Made by a program: the position numbers and the translations under genes. Under the pieces are notes generated by a model. It made no database searches, had not been told where the DNA came from, and saw only the letters and a program-made list of their open reading frames with translations. Below are positions 1 to 5,127 of a DNA stretch of 7,644 bases, piece after piece; position 1 is the stretch's first letter; the number at the start of each line of letters is the position of its first letter. Where the stretch lies: contig JANWJM010000119.1 in assembly GCA_025449475.1 (NCBI GenBank), positions 1-7,644 of the forward strand, read 5' to 3'. This stretch comes from Thermoactinomycetaceae bacterium. GTDB taxonomy: Bacteria > Bacillota > Bacilli > Thermoactinomycetales > Thermoactinomycetaceae.

Positions 1-191
1 AGACCATTTTTTTGCAAACAATCAAATTGATAGGAATAAGCGCTTGATTCTTGGGATGTCTTTGTATCCAGCTCTTTCTGATGCTCGGTACGATCGGACA
101 ATGCCAAAGGATTGTACATGGAGTTGACGGGCAAAAAGACAATTACACCCAACATCAACAACCCTAACAACCATAATAATCCTTTTTTCAT
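1..191 (-). CDS. Small exported or membrane-anchored protein, 3'-truncated by the window edge
   Basis: A minus-strand reading frame opens at ATG 191 and stays open to the window edge, giving 63 residues with the C-terminus missing. The start follows an AAGGAAGG ribosome binding site five bases upstream. The protein begins MKKG, followed by a hydrophobic stretch of about 17 residues (rich in L, V, I, F; residues 4-21) and then a polar part rich in Q, S, E and T (residues 31-55). This looks like a signal peptide or a single N-terminal membrane anchor with an extracytoplasmic domain. There is no lipobox cysteine near the end of the hydrophobic part; the only Cys seen is residue 58. I do not recognise the family. 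The gene has its own probable promoter and a palindrome directly upstream. Confidence 0.7.
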   Translation of the reverse strand, partial: MKKGLLWLLGLLMLGVIVFLPVNSMYNPLALSDRTEHQKELDTKTSQESSAYSYQFDCLQKNG

Positions 192-228
192 GGGAACCTT
201 CCTTGTAAACACTAGATGATTCAACCTC

Positions 229-244
229 AAACTAAATTTAGTTT
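229..244. promoter_or_regulatory. Perfect 16-bp palindrome, possible operator
   Basis: AAACTAAATTTAGTTT is its own reverse complement across all 16 bases. It abuts the -10 element at 245-250, so it would cover the transcription start of the gene beginning at 191. That position suits a repressor site. The regulator is unknown. The sequence is AT-rich, so some palindromy is expected by chance, but 16 contiguous bases is notable. Confidence 0.4.
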
Positions 245-253
245 ATCATAACA
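245..253 (-). promoter_or_regulatory. Extended -10 promoter for the truncated exported protein
   Basis: The minus strand reads TGT-TATGAT, which matches an extended -10 element (TGnTATAAT) with five of six -10 bases. No good -35 is visible: the region 17 bp upstream is a T-rich tract. The start of transcription would fall about 50 bases before the ATG at 191. Confidence 0.45.
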
Positions 254-307
254 TGATACCGAAAAAATAAAAAAATAAAACCGTCACAATACTTTTTCAT
301 CCATAAA

Positions 308-344
308 GGAATAGAAGCCAGTCTAACTGACTAGCTTCTATTCC
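308..344 (-). terminator. Hairpin terminator of the LysM-3D gene
   Basis: GGAATAGAAGC at 308-318 pairs with GCTTCTATTCC at 334-344 (11 bp). An inner AGTC/GACT stem lies at 320-323 and 329-332. The stop codon of the LysM-3D gene (TAG, 338-340) lies inside the stem. On the minus strand only TTTA follows, so the U-tract is weak; it could act as a terminator or a 3'-end stabiliser. Confidence 0.55.
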
Positions 345-1216
345 AGAACCGTCACCGTTACTTGTTGAATGCCAAAGTTTCTTAATGACTTTGTAGGTGC
401 ATCGATAAAGATATCGATCCGATTTCCTTTAATCGCTCCACCTGTATCTTCTGCAATCGCAACAAATCCACCTTTTGGAAGCAGTGACGATTGATAACCG
501 GATACATACAGTTTTGTTCCTAAAGGAATCACGTTGGGATCCACAGCTACGACACCATGTCTTACCGTTGTTCCAGATGCTGTTAATCTTCCCCATTGTT
601 CATTTCCTTCTACATTATAGGCGGTTGCTCGCATCGTGAATGTTTTCTTCCCCGTTGATGGATTGGTTGATGCCGATTGTTTTTTCTTGGAGCGATGTAA
701 TTTTGTCGATTCTTTTTTTCGTTGTTTATGGGTGAAATCCGCTGATTTCGGACTTTTTTTCTTGGCAGTTGTTTGCGTCGATCGCTGTGATTCGATCTCT
801 TTAAGCAAACGATTGGAATTGACCGGAATGGATATAACCATTCCTGCTTTCAAGTGATCACTTTCCAAATGATTGAGGTTCTTAATTGCAAACTTGGTTG
901 TATTATATTTTTTGGCAAGATAATCGAGTTGATCTCCTTCAACGACACGATAGGGAAACACAATGTTTAACGTCTGACTAATGGTCAAATAATAATCTTC
1001 TAAGAAATTCGCTTTTTTCCACAATTCACTTGTACTTCCGTATCTCTTGGCGATCTTTTCTAACGTATCCCCCTGCTGCACCTTTACAGGTTCCCACACA
1101 TTTTCCGCTTTGGCTGGTTTCGCCATTAAGCAAAAGATCCCCCATATTCCTACCATCATAAAAGTGAACAACTGAAGTCGAAATACATTCATTGTTTTAC
1201 TACTACGTGTGATCAT
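338..1216 (-). CDS. Secreted LysM-LysM-3D domain cell-wall protein (YocH/YuiC-like)
   Basis: This is probably an exported peptidoglycan-active protein of 292 residues. Residues 1-37 are a signal peptide: basic n-region, hydrophobic stretch at about 16-31, and a likely cleavage after AKPAKA. Two LysM peptidoglycan-binding modules follow (about 44-88 and 89-132; QQGDTLEKIAKRY and VEGDQLDYLAKKY). A very basic linker of Lys, Arg and Ser covers about 135-190. The C-terminus is a 3D domain (about 193-292) carrying its conserved aspartates: D226 in VDPNVIPLGTKLYV, D257 in EDTGG and D268 in NRIDIF. In B. subtilis related 3D proteins act as muralytic enzymes. Start choice is uncertain. ATG 1216 has no ribosome binding site and lies in a hairpin. 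ATG 1192 (Met9, giving a compact signal peptide beginning MNVFRLQ) could be served by the GGAGG at 1252-1256 if the hairpin folds. A c-di-AMP riboswitch lies upstream, so expression should respond to that nucleotide. Confidence 0.9.
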   Translation of the reverse strand: MITRSSKTMNVFRLQLFTFMMVGIWGIFCLMAKPAKAENVWEPVKVQQGDTLEKIAKRYGSTSELWKKANFLEDYYLTISQTLNIVFPYRVVEGDQLDYLAKKYNTTKFAIKNLNHLESDHLKAGMVISIPVNSNRLLKEIESQRSTQTTAKKKSPKSADFTHKQRKKESTKLHRSKKKQSASTNPSTGKKTFTMRATAYNVEGNEQWGRLTASGTTVRHGVVAVDPNVIPLGTKLYVSGYQSSLLPKGGFVAIAEDTGGAIKGNRIDIFIDAPTKSLRNFGIQQVTVTVLE

Positions 1217-1247
1217 GAACCAATCGATAACATGATCTTTGTAGTAG
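1200..1247 (-). promoter_or_regulatory. Nested hairpin between riboswitch and start codon
   Basis: On the minus strand CTACTAC (1247-1241) pairs with GTAGTAG (1206-1200). Inside it GATCATG (1237-1231) pairs with CATGATC (1217-1211), leaving a 13-base loop. The candidate start ATG at 1216-1214 lies in the inner stem. No U-tract follows (TAAAACA), so this is not a standard intrinsic terminator. When folded, it would bring the GGAGG at 1256-1252 to about 11 bases from ATG 1192. It may be the expression platform of the riboswitch or a structured spacer in the ribosome binding site. Confidence 0.5.
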
Positions 1248-1375
1248 CTCTCCTCCCTTCTTCACCTACGGAGTTAGCTGACGGGTTCGGGGAAGGGGCC
1301 CGCTCAACATGAGTTCACCCCAAAAAGTGGGTCCTCCGCTCCTTTTTCAAGGATTCGGCTTTGTTTTTCGACATT
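1248..1375 (-). ncRNA. Cyclic di-AMP riboswitch (ydaO/yuaA type)
   Basis: The leader of the LysM-3D gene shows, in order on the minus strand, the conserved blocks I know from the ydaO/yuaA c-di-AMP riboswitch. These are GCCGAATCC with a TCCTT/AAGGA hairpin, AGCGGAGGACCCA (1340-1328), GGGTGAAC (1320-1313), CCGAACCCGTCAGCTAAC (1290-1273), CCGTAGGTG, and a purine-rich GAAGGGAGGAGAG end (1260-1248). Local stems such as CCCA/TGGG and CTCA/TGAG are also visible. Aptamers of this class commonly precede wall-hydrolase and potassium or osmolyte transport genes and usually reduce expression when c-di-AMP is bound. The outer boundaries given here are approximate. Confidence 0.92.
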
Positions 1376-1535
1376 GACTATCCTAACTTGAAACGGAAGA
1401 GAATTCATTACCAAATATCTGGAAGGAAACTGAAAACACTTAGGAGGGAGAACATGGAGATAAGTGAAAAGGATTTCTAGAATAAAATTGATTTTTAGCA
1501 TACAATGAAATGCGAATATTACTTTAGGTGAAGAG
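1376..1535. other. Intergenic stretch between divergent transcripts
   Basis: This stretch must hold the promoter of the minus-strand riboswitch and that of the plus-strand TPR gene. On the plus strand TTGACT (1375-1380), 18 bases, then GAGAAT (1399-1404) is a weak sigma-A candidate. TACAAT at 1501-1506 is a possible -10 without a good -35. On the minus strand only a weak TAGGAT (1385-1380) is seen. No gene of ordinary size is supported here; the one short ORF is listed separately. Confidence 0.4.
1454..1480 (+). other. Possible 8-residue leader peptide ORF
   Basis: ATG 1454 opens an ORF of eight codons (MEISEKDF) ending in TAG. It is preceded by TAGGAGGGAGAAC, one of the strongest Shine-Dalgarno matches in the window, at proper spacing. 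It could be a translated leader in the 5' region of the TPR gene or the remnant of a lost gene. Nothing in the peptide suggests an attenuation mechanism. Confidence 0.3.
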
Positions 1536-1634
1536 ATGGATACGAAAGCACTCAGAAAAATTTTAGGTGATAGGAATGAAGAAAAAATTCGATCAATTGG
1601 TTCATCAAGCCTCTCGAACTATTGGGGATTCTAA
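1536..1634 (+). CDS. Upstream short ORF overlapping the TPR gene (uORF or frameshifted N-terminus)
   Basis: ATG 1536 follows TTTAGGTGA at usable spacing and opens a 32-residue ORF beginning MDTKALRKILGDRNEEK. It ends at TAA 1632-1634, inside the TPR gene and in another frame. Its first part is a plausible amphipathic helix. If one A were removed from the A6 run at 1582-1587, it would join directly to KFDQLVHQ of the TPR protein and give one longer continuous protein. It is therefore either a coupled upstream ORF or the true N-terminus separated by a one-base insertion. Codons after the A-run (IRSIGSSSLSNYWGF) look like out-of-frame reading. Confidence 0.4.
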   Translation: MDTKALRKILGDRNEEKIRSIGSSSLSNYWGF

Positions 1635-2631
1635 ACTTGCTCTTTTTGAAGAAGCCATTCATATCGCGGATCAATATCTAGATCGAAAAGAACGTTACTC
1701 CGTTCGTATGGAATATATCGGTCCGGCGCTCGATACCGGCAATGGAGAAAAAGCGATTTCCGCCTTCAATTGGTGCTTGAATGAATTTGATCAACATCCA
1801 GAACAATATAAAGCTGCGTATCTTTTGTGGCACTATAAAGCGATTGTAAATGAAATGATGGCTTTCCCTCATTTTGATCGGCAAACGATCGAGGAAGCAA
1901 TGCGTGATTTACGTCGACGTTTGCTTTCATATGGCTTCAACCAGCGTTATTACTACAAAATAAAAATGAAATACGCCGACCATCTCGGTAATATGGAATC
2001 GATGGAGACGTATTATCATAAATGGCTCGCTGAACCTGAAGACAGGCTTTCAGATTGCCAAACCTGTGAATTGCATCAACAAGCCTGTACGCTGATCAAA
2101 CTCAAGCGCGATGAAGAAGCATATCAAGTGGCAAAACCCATATTGGAGGGCAAATATTATTGTGGTTATACCTCTCGTACTACCCATTCTTATTTCTTAC
2201 TTCCCCTTTTGCATCATAACCGAAAAAAAGAGGCAGCAAAGTTATATCGTAAAGGAGCCATTTGGATCAACGAAAACGCCCCTTATTTAACTCCCTATTT
2301 ATTCGCAGCAGCTAAACATATAGAGTATCTTGCCATTGTCCATCGGAAACAAGCGATCAGTCTGATTGAAAAATATTTACCAGTGGCGATCGCTTGCTCG
2401 AACCCATTAAAAAGATACTATTTTTATCGCGCAATTATGTTATTTTATCCATATCGAAAGCAATTTGATATACAGATGCCAAAATGGGTCACCATCTCTT
2501 CCATTGAAAAAGAACTTTATGAATTAGCTGAAGCATTTGATCATCGAAATGGGACACGAGCATTTGTCGAGAGAATCCAGGAAGGACAGAGAGAGATTGC
2601 CCAGTTGAAAAAGCAGTATTCACATTCCTAA
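1576..2631 (+). CDS. TPR-like helical repeat protein with a Cys cluster, function unknown
   Basis: This is a cytoplasmic, mostly alpha-helical protein of 351 residues with no signal peptide or membrane segment. Helix pairs with TPR-like spacing run through it, for example around AISAFNWCLNEF, EEAYQVAKPILEG and KKEAAKLYRKGA. A cysteine group lies mid-protein: CQTC (Cys161 and Cys164), Cys171, then Cys196 in YYCG, where it could bind a metal. I recall similar TPR proteins with a CxxC in Bacillales and actinobacteria, but know no function. The start at ATG 1576 is preferred over GTG 1567 because AGGTGA (1565-1570) lies five bases before it. The overlapping short ORF at 1536 raises the possibility that the native N-terminus is longer. 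The gene ends just before a bidirectional terminator. Confidence 0.85.
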   Translation: MKKKFDQLVHQASRTIGDSKLALFEEAIHIADQYLDRKERYSVRMEYIGPALDTGNGEKAISAFNWCLNEFDQHPEQYKAAYLLWHYKAIVNEMMAFPHFDRQTIEEAMRDLRRRLLSYGFNQRYYYKIKMKYADHLGNMESMETYYHKWLAEPEDRLSDCQTCELHQQACTLIKLKRDEEAYQVAKPILEGKYYCGYTSRTTHSYFLLPLLHHNRKKEAAKLYRKGAIWINENAPYLTPYLFAAAKHIEYLAIVHRKQAISLIEKYLPVAIACSNPLKRYYFYRAIMLFYPYRKQFDIQMPKWVTISSIEKELYELAEAFDHRNGTRAFVERIQEGQREIAQLKKQYSHS

Positions 2632-2635
2632 CAGA

Positions 2636-2672
2636 AAAAAAGAAGCGAATTGCTTCTTTTCGCTTCTTTTTT
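2636..2672. terminator. Bidirectional terminator between convergent genes
   Basis: AAAAAAGAAGCG (2636-2647) pairs with CGCTTCTTTTTT (2661-2672). A second, more compact hairpin uses the same left arm: AAAAGAAGC (2638-2646) with GCTTCTTTT (2652-2660) and a five-base loop. The two right arms are near copies of GCTTCTTTT. A T-run ends the plus-strand version, and on the minus strand GCTTCTTTTTTT closes a stem as well. It serves the TPR gene (stop at 2631) and the minus-strand gene (stop at 2678). Confidence 0.85.
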
Positions 2673-2677
2673 CTATA

Positions 2678-3013
2678 TTAATGACGTTTGGAATATTTTT
2701 TGATGAGCGTTTTCATCTCTTTGGCTTCCTTATACAAACGAAATGGTTTATTAACAACTCTTCGAGGAAAAATCTTTAAAAACAAAGACATATTGTTTTT
2801 ATATTCTTTCGTGATGCGGATAGGTTTTGTCTTGATGCGTTCAAGCAACTCGTGATATAGTTCATGCTTCACATCGACACGAACACGATGCGTTCTTGAA
2901 CATTGCAAACACTGAATTTTTGAAATAGTACTATTTAAATACGTGAGGCGATGAGGTGTGTCACTTTGACAACGAAGACAAAAGAGTTCGGTTGTCATAT
3001 TCGTTTCTTTCAT
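2678..3013 (-). CDS. Small basic zinc-ribbon protein
   Basis: A 111-residue protein has two CxxC knuckles, Cys12/Cys15 and Cys35/Cys38, set like a small zinc ribbon. A long, strongly basic helical tail follows (about 50-111, many Lys and Arg). The pattern resembles the small proteins annotated in Bacillus as 'bh protein'; that match is from memory and the role is unknown. The basic tail would suit nucleic acid or ribosome contact, but this is inference. ATG 3013 is chosen because AGGAAGG lies eight bases upstream; Met6 at 2998 is an alternative. It follows the HPr gene by 70 bases and could be read from the PTS operon or from its own weak promoter. Confidence 0.75.
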   Translation of the reverse strand: MKETNMTTELFCLRCQSDTPHRLTYLNSTISKIQCLQCSRTHRVRVDVKHELYHELLERIKTKPIRITKEYKNNMSLFLKIFPRRVVNKPFRLYKEAKEMKTLIKKYSKRH

Positions 3014-3031
3014 CTACAAAACCTTCCTCAC

Positions 3032-3057
3032 TTATTATGATATATAATAATATTATA
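3032..3057 (-). promoter_or_regulatory. Possible -10 and AT-rich inverted repeat before the zinc-ribbon gene
   Basis: TATAAT lies on the minus strand at 3057-3052, but no convincing -35 is seen. Directly downstream is TTATTAT-GATAT-ATAATAA (3032-3050), a perfect 7-bp inverted repeat. The same arms occur upstream of gutM at 7255-7274. It may be an operator or chance in AT-rich DNA. Confidence 0.25.
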
Positions 3058-3083
3058 CATCTTTCCGCACACGAATACACCTG

Positions 3084-3350
3084 TCATTCCTCGCCAAATT
3101 TATTTTCAATGAGAGCACTCAATGCTTCAATTGCCTCTTTTTCATCCGGTCCTTCTGCAATCAAGCGAATCTTACTACCCTTGGATGCCCCTAGTGCAAT
3201 AACCGTAATAATACTCTTAGCATTGGCAACGGAATTCCCCTTGCGAACGGTAATATCAGACTTAAATTGATTGGCTGTTTTGACAAATTGACTAGCTGGT
3301 CTCGTATGAAGTCCTGAGTGATTTAAAATGGTTAGTTCTTTTTCAATCAT
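3084..3350 (-). CDS. HPr family phosphocarrier protein (operon-linked paralogue)
   Basis: This is an 88-residue HPr, the length usual for the family. HPr takes phosphate from enzyme I on His15 and passes it to EIIA domains. His15 lies in GLHTRPAS and matches the active-site pattern. Ser46 lies in NAKSIITV, the site phosphorylated by HPr kinase in Firmicutes. Because His15 is present it is not a Crh protein. B. subtilis HPr has Met at 48 and 51, part of the surface used with CcpA; here both are Ile, so co-repressor function may differ. Start: the ATG at 3350 gives His at exactly position 15 and follows GGAG by four bases. The in-frame ATG 54 bases upstream is adjacent to its only AAGGA and would add a tail foreign to the family. 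It is the last gene of the PTS operon, so it probably serves this transporter. Confidence 0.93.
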   Translation of the reverse strand: MIEKELTILNHSGLHTRPASQFVKTANQFKSDITVRKGNSVANAKSIITVIALGASKGSKIRLIAEGPDEKEAIEALSALIENKFGEE

Positions 3351-3413
3351 CAGTCTCCGTCCCTTTTTCCTTTGATTTTTTTCTGCAATGGATAATCCCT
3401 TCATTCCTTGATA

Positions 3414-4706
3414 TTAACTGAGAATTCCTCTTTCCATCAAACGACGTAGCTCCCAAATCACTAAACTTTTTGTGTTCTCGATCTGATCATACGTAATCAC
3501 TTCCCCTTTTCGAATGGGTTTTGTGACCACGAGAGAAGGATCTGTCAACCCGATGGGTAAAGCATTCTGCTGTTTTGCTTCTTTTGCACTCATAATTTTT
3601 CCATATACAGTAAATCCGCCTAAACCATCCAGGTGATCGCCTGGTTGTAGGTCTTTCTTGGCGATTGCAACTGTTTCGGCGACTAATCCATGATAAGGTA
3701 CAATGGTCTCTTCTTGAAAAAAATATGCTTTGGCAATCGAAATCGGAGTTTCTAAGCTTGTTAGATGATAAGGTCGATACAATAGATAGTTCGGTCCTTC
3801 ACCCATTTTTAGATATTGCATTTCTTGATGGACTTCGGGCTGATCGGAGGTGACGATAATAAATACCCCCGGGGCAACCCCATTTACATATTCGACAACT
3901 TGGTATTTCCCCAAAATTCCTCCTTCCTCTTTTAAACGCAATACATCGATCAGCTGATCGACACTTGCTTCGGCTCCATGCATCCCATCCACATCTGGAA
4001 GGAAACCTGTTGCATTTGCTACCGCAGTCATTTCAATCATGGTTTTGGTTCCATCTTGGAAGGAAGCAAGGATCTTGGGATTCATGTTTAATCTTTCCGC
4101 CTGCTCCCTTGCGGAATCAGGATTCGCCTCTACATTGAGCGGGTTATTTTTTCCTTTTCCTGCTACCAACGGCTGGAAGCCAATCGTTTCAGCAAAATTG
4201 AAGAGTTCCATAATGGCCGCAGGCTCATCACCTGCGGCTCCAGTGTAAACAACATTCGCCGATTGGGCCATTTGATATAACAAAGGACCTACGGTTACAT
4301 CGGTTTCTACATTTAGCATTACCACATGCTTGCGAGCCAATAACGCCTTCCAAGCGATTTCTGCTCCCAGATTTGGAATGCCTGTTGCGTCAACGATGAC
4401 ATCAACTTCTTTCATTGCTAGTACTAGATGCATATCTTCAGTCACAACAACCTGATTTGCAGCGACTGCTTTTTCAGCTTCTTCAAGTTGATTCGTCTGT
4501 TTAATGTCTTGTTCCCGATATCCAGCTCGTATATAAGCATTGTAGGCACTTTCCTTGCGGAGATCAGCGGTGGCAATCACACGCATTCCTTTCATAGCCG
4601 CAATTTGTGAAATCATGCCACGACCCATTTGCCCCGCGCCAATCAGCCCTACACGAATATATGTTCCTTGTTTTTGTAGTTCAGCTAGTTGACGGTTCAT
4701 CGACAT
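3414..4706 (-). CDS. COG4091-type NAD(P)-dependent dehydrogenase with C-terminal SAF domain (homoserine dehydrogenase-like, DRL-related)
   Basis: This 430-residue cytoplasmic oxidoreductase has an N-terminal Rossmann fold: VGLIGAGQMGRG (19-30) is the dinucleotide-binding loop, and ATADLR (45-50) ends the second strand. DATG (107-109) and NVETDVTVGP (132-141) follow, as in homoserine dehydrogenase-like proteins. A central catalytic region contains GDEP (159-162) and KGKNNPLN (184-191). The last 80 or so residues form a SAF domain (about 345-425). The architecture matches COG4091, often named 'homoserine dehydrogenase', although the homoserine pathway context is absent. A characterised member is the Brucella DXR-like (DRL) enzyme, which makes MEP from DXP. 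Here it lies 36 bases after srlB, where a polyol-phosphate dehydrogenase would be expected, so the likely substrate is the phosphorylated product of this PTS. GGAG seven bases before ATG 4706 supports the start. Confidence 0.88.
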   Translation of the reverse strand: MSMNRQLAELQKQGTYIRVGLIGAGQMGRGMISQIAAMKGMRVIATADLRKESAYNAYIRAGYREQDIKQTNQLEEAEKAVAANQVVVTEDMHLVLAMKEVDVIVDATGIPNLGAEIAWKALLARKHVVMLNVETDVTVGPLLYQMAQSANVVYTGAAGDEPAAIMELFNFAETIGFQPLVAGKGKNNPLNVEANPDSAREQAERLNMNPKILASFQDGTKTMIEMTAVANATGFLPDVDGMHGAEASVDQLIDVLRLKEEGGILGKYQVVEYVNGVAPGVFIIVTSDQPEVHQEMQYLKMGEGPNYLLYRPYHLTSLETPISIAKAYFFQEETIVPYHGLVAETVAIAKKDLQPGDHLDGLGGFTVYGKIMSAKEAKQQNALPIGLTDPSLVVTKPIRKGEVITYDQIENTKSLVIWELRRLMERGILS

Positions 4707-4742
4707 CGCTCTTCTCCAACTTTCATGGTATAAAATTTATGT

Positions 4743-5105
4743 TTATGATCTTATGATCTGAATCCGGGTACCCTTTTCAAGGGGCGGTACCTCTTTAGCC
4801 TCGGTACAGATACTCCCAGGCATATCTTCTGTACTCCCCTTAAATTTGAAAGTGACATGACCCAATTCTCTAATTGATTGGTTGACTTGATCTCCCACAA
4901 AATAGATCTCAAATGTCTCTTCCCCAATTCGTAGTGTATCACCTGGTTGAATGTCTCCTGTGAAGGTTTGCCCTGAATGTAAAACCGAGATATCATGTAA
5001 TTCTTCCGGAGCAGATTCATCAAATAAGATTAACGTTTGTTCCTGAAGTAATTGTTCAACCATTTCTCCGATTGCTGTCACATGTGTTTCCAAAATGACG
5101 GTCAT
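4743..5105 (-). CDS. srlB: PTS glucitol-family EIIA component
   Basis: This is the cytoplasmic EIIA of the glucitol (Gut) family, 120 residues, similar in length to E. coli SrlB. It accepts phosphate from HPr and passes it to the EIIB domain of SrlE. His43, in VLHSGQ, aligns by position with the active-site His43 of E. coli SrlB. RELGHVTFKF matches the RELGHVTLRF segment near the C-terminal part of that protein. The start at ATG 5105 is preferred over GTG 5117: it gives an MTVI beginning like E. coli SrlB, and GAGGGG lies eleven bases upstream. The spacing to srlE is 22 bases, consistent with one transcript. Confidence 0.93.
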   Translation of the reverse strand: MTVILETHVTAIGEMVEQLLQEQTLILFDESAPEELHDISVLHSGQTFTGDIQPGDTLRIGEETFEIYFVGDQVNQSIRELGHVTFKFKGSTEDMPGSICTEAKEVPPLEKGTRIQIIRS

Positions 5106-5127
5106 GATCTTATTCACCCCTCAACGA

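Noticed and set aside
1376..1440. WalR box upstream of the LysM-3D gene, as for yocH
   Set aside because: No pair of TGTWAH-like hexamers with five-base spacing is present; the closest TGT repeats are spaced wrongly.
1304..1501. 65-codon minus-strand ORF upstream of the LysM-3D gene
   Set aside because: It runs through the c-di-AMP riboswitch, has no ribosome binding site, and its sequence is explained by the structured RNA.
2956..3270. 104-codon plus-strand ORF opposite the zinc-ribbon and HPr genes
   Set aside because: It is antisense to two supported genes, with no domain and no ribosome binding site.
3351..3404. 18-residue N-terminal extension of HPr
   Set aside because: HPr proteins begin about 14 residues before the active His; the internal ATG gives His15 and Ser46 exactly, and the upstream ATG has no usable spacing to a Shine-Dalgarno.
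3414..4706. Assignment as a true homoserine dehydrogenase of threonine/methionine synthesis
   Set aside because: The C-terminal SAF domain and the PTS operon context do not fit the biosynthetic enzyme; COG4091 is a separate family.
4751..5023. 90-codon minus-strand ORF inside srlB
   Set aside because: It is a different frame of the clear EIIA gene, which has its active-site His; no family features are seen in the shadow.
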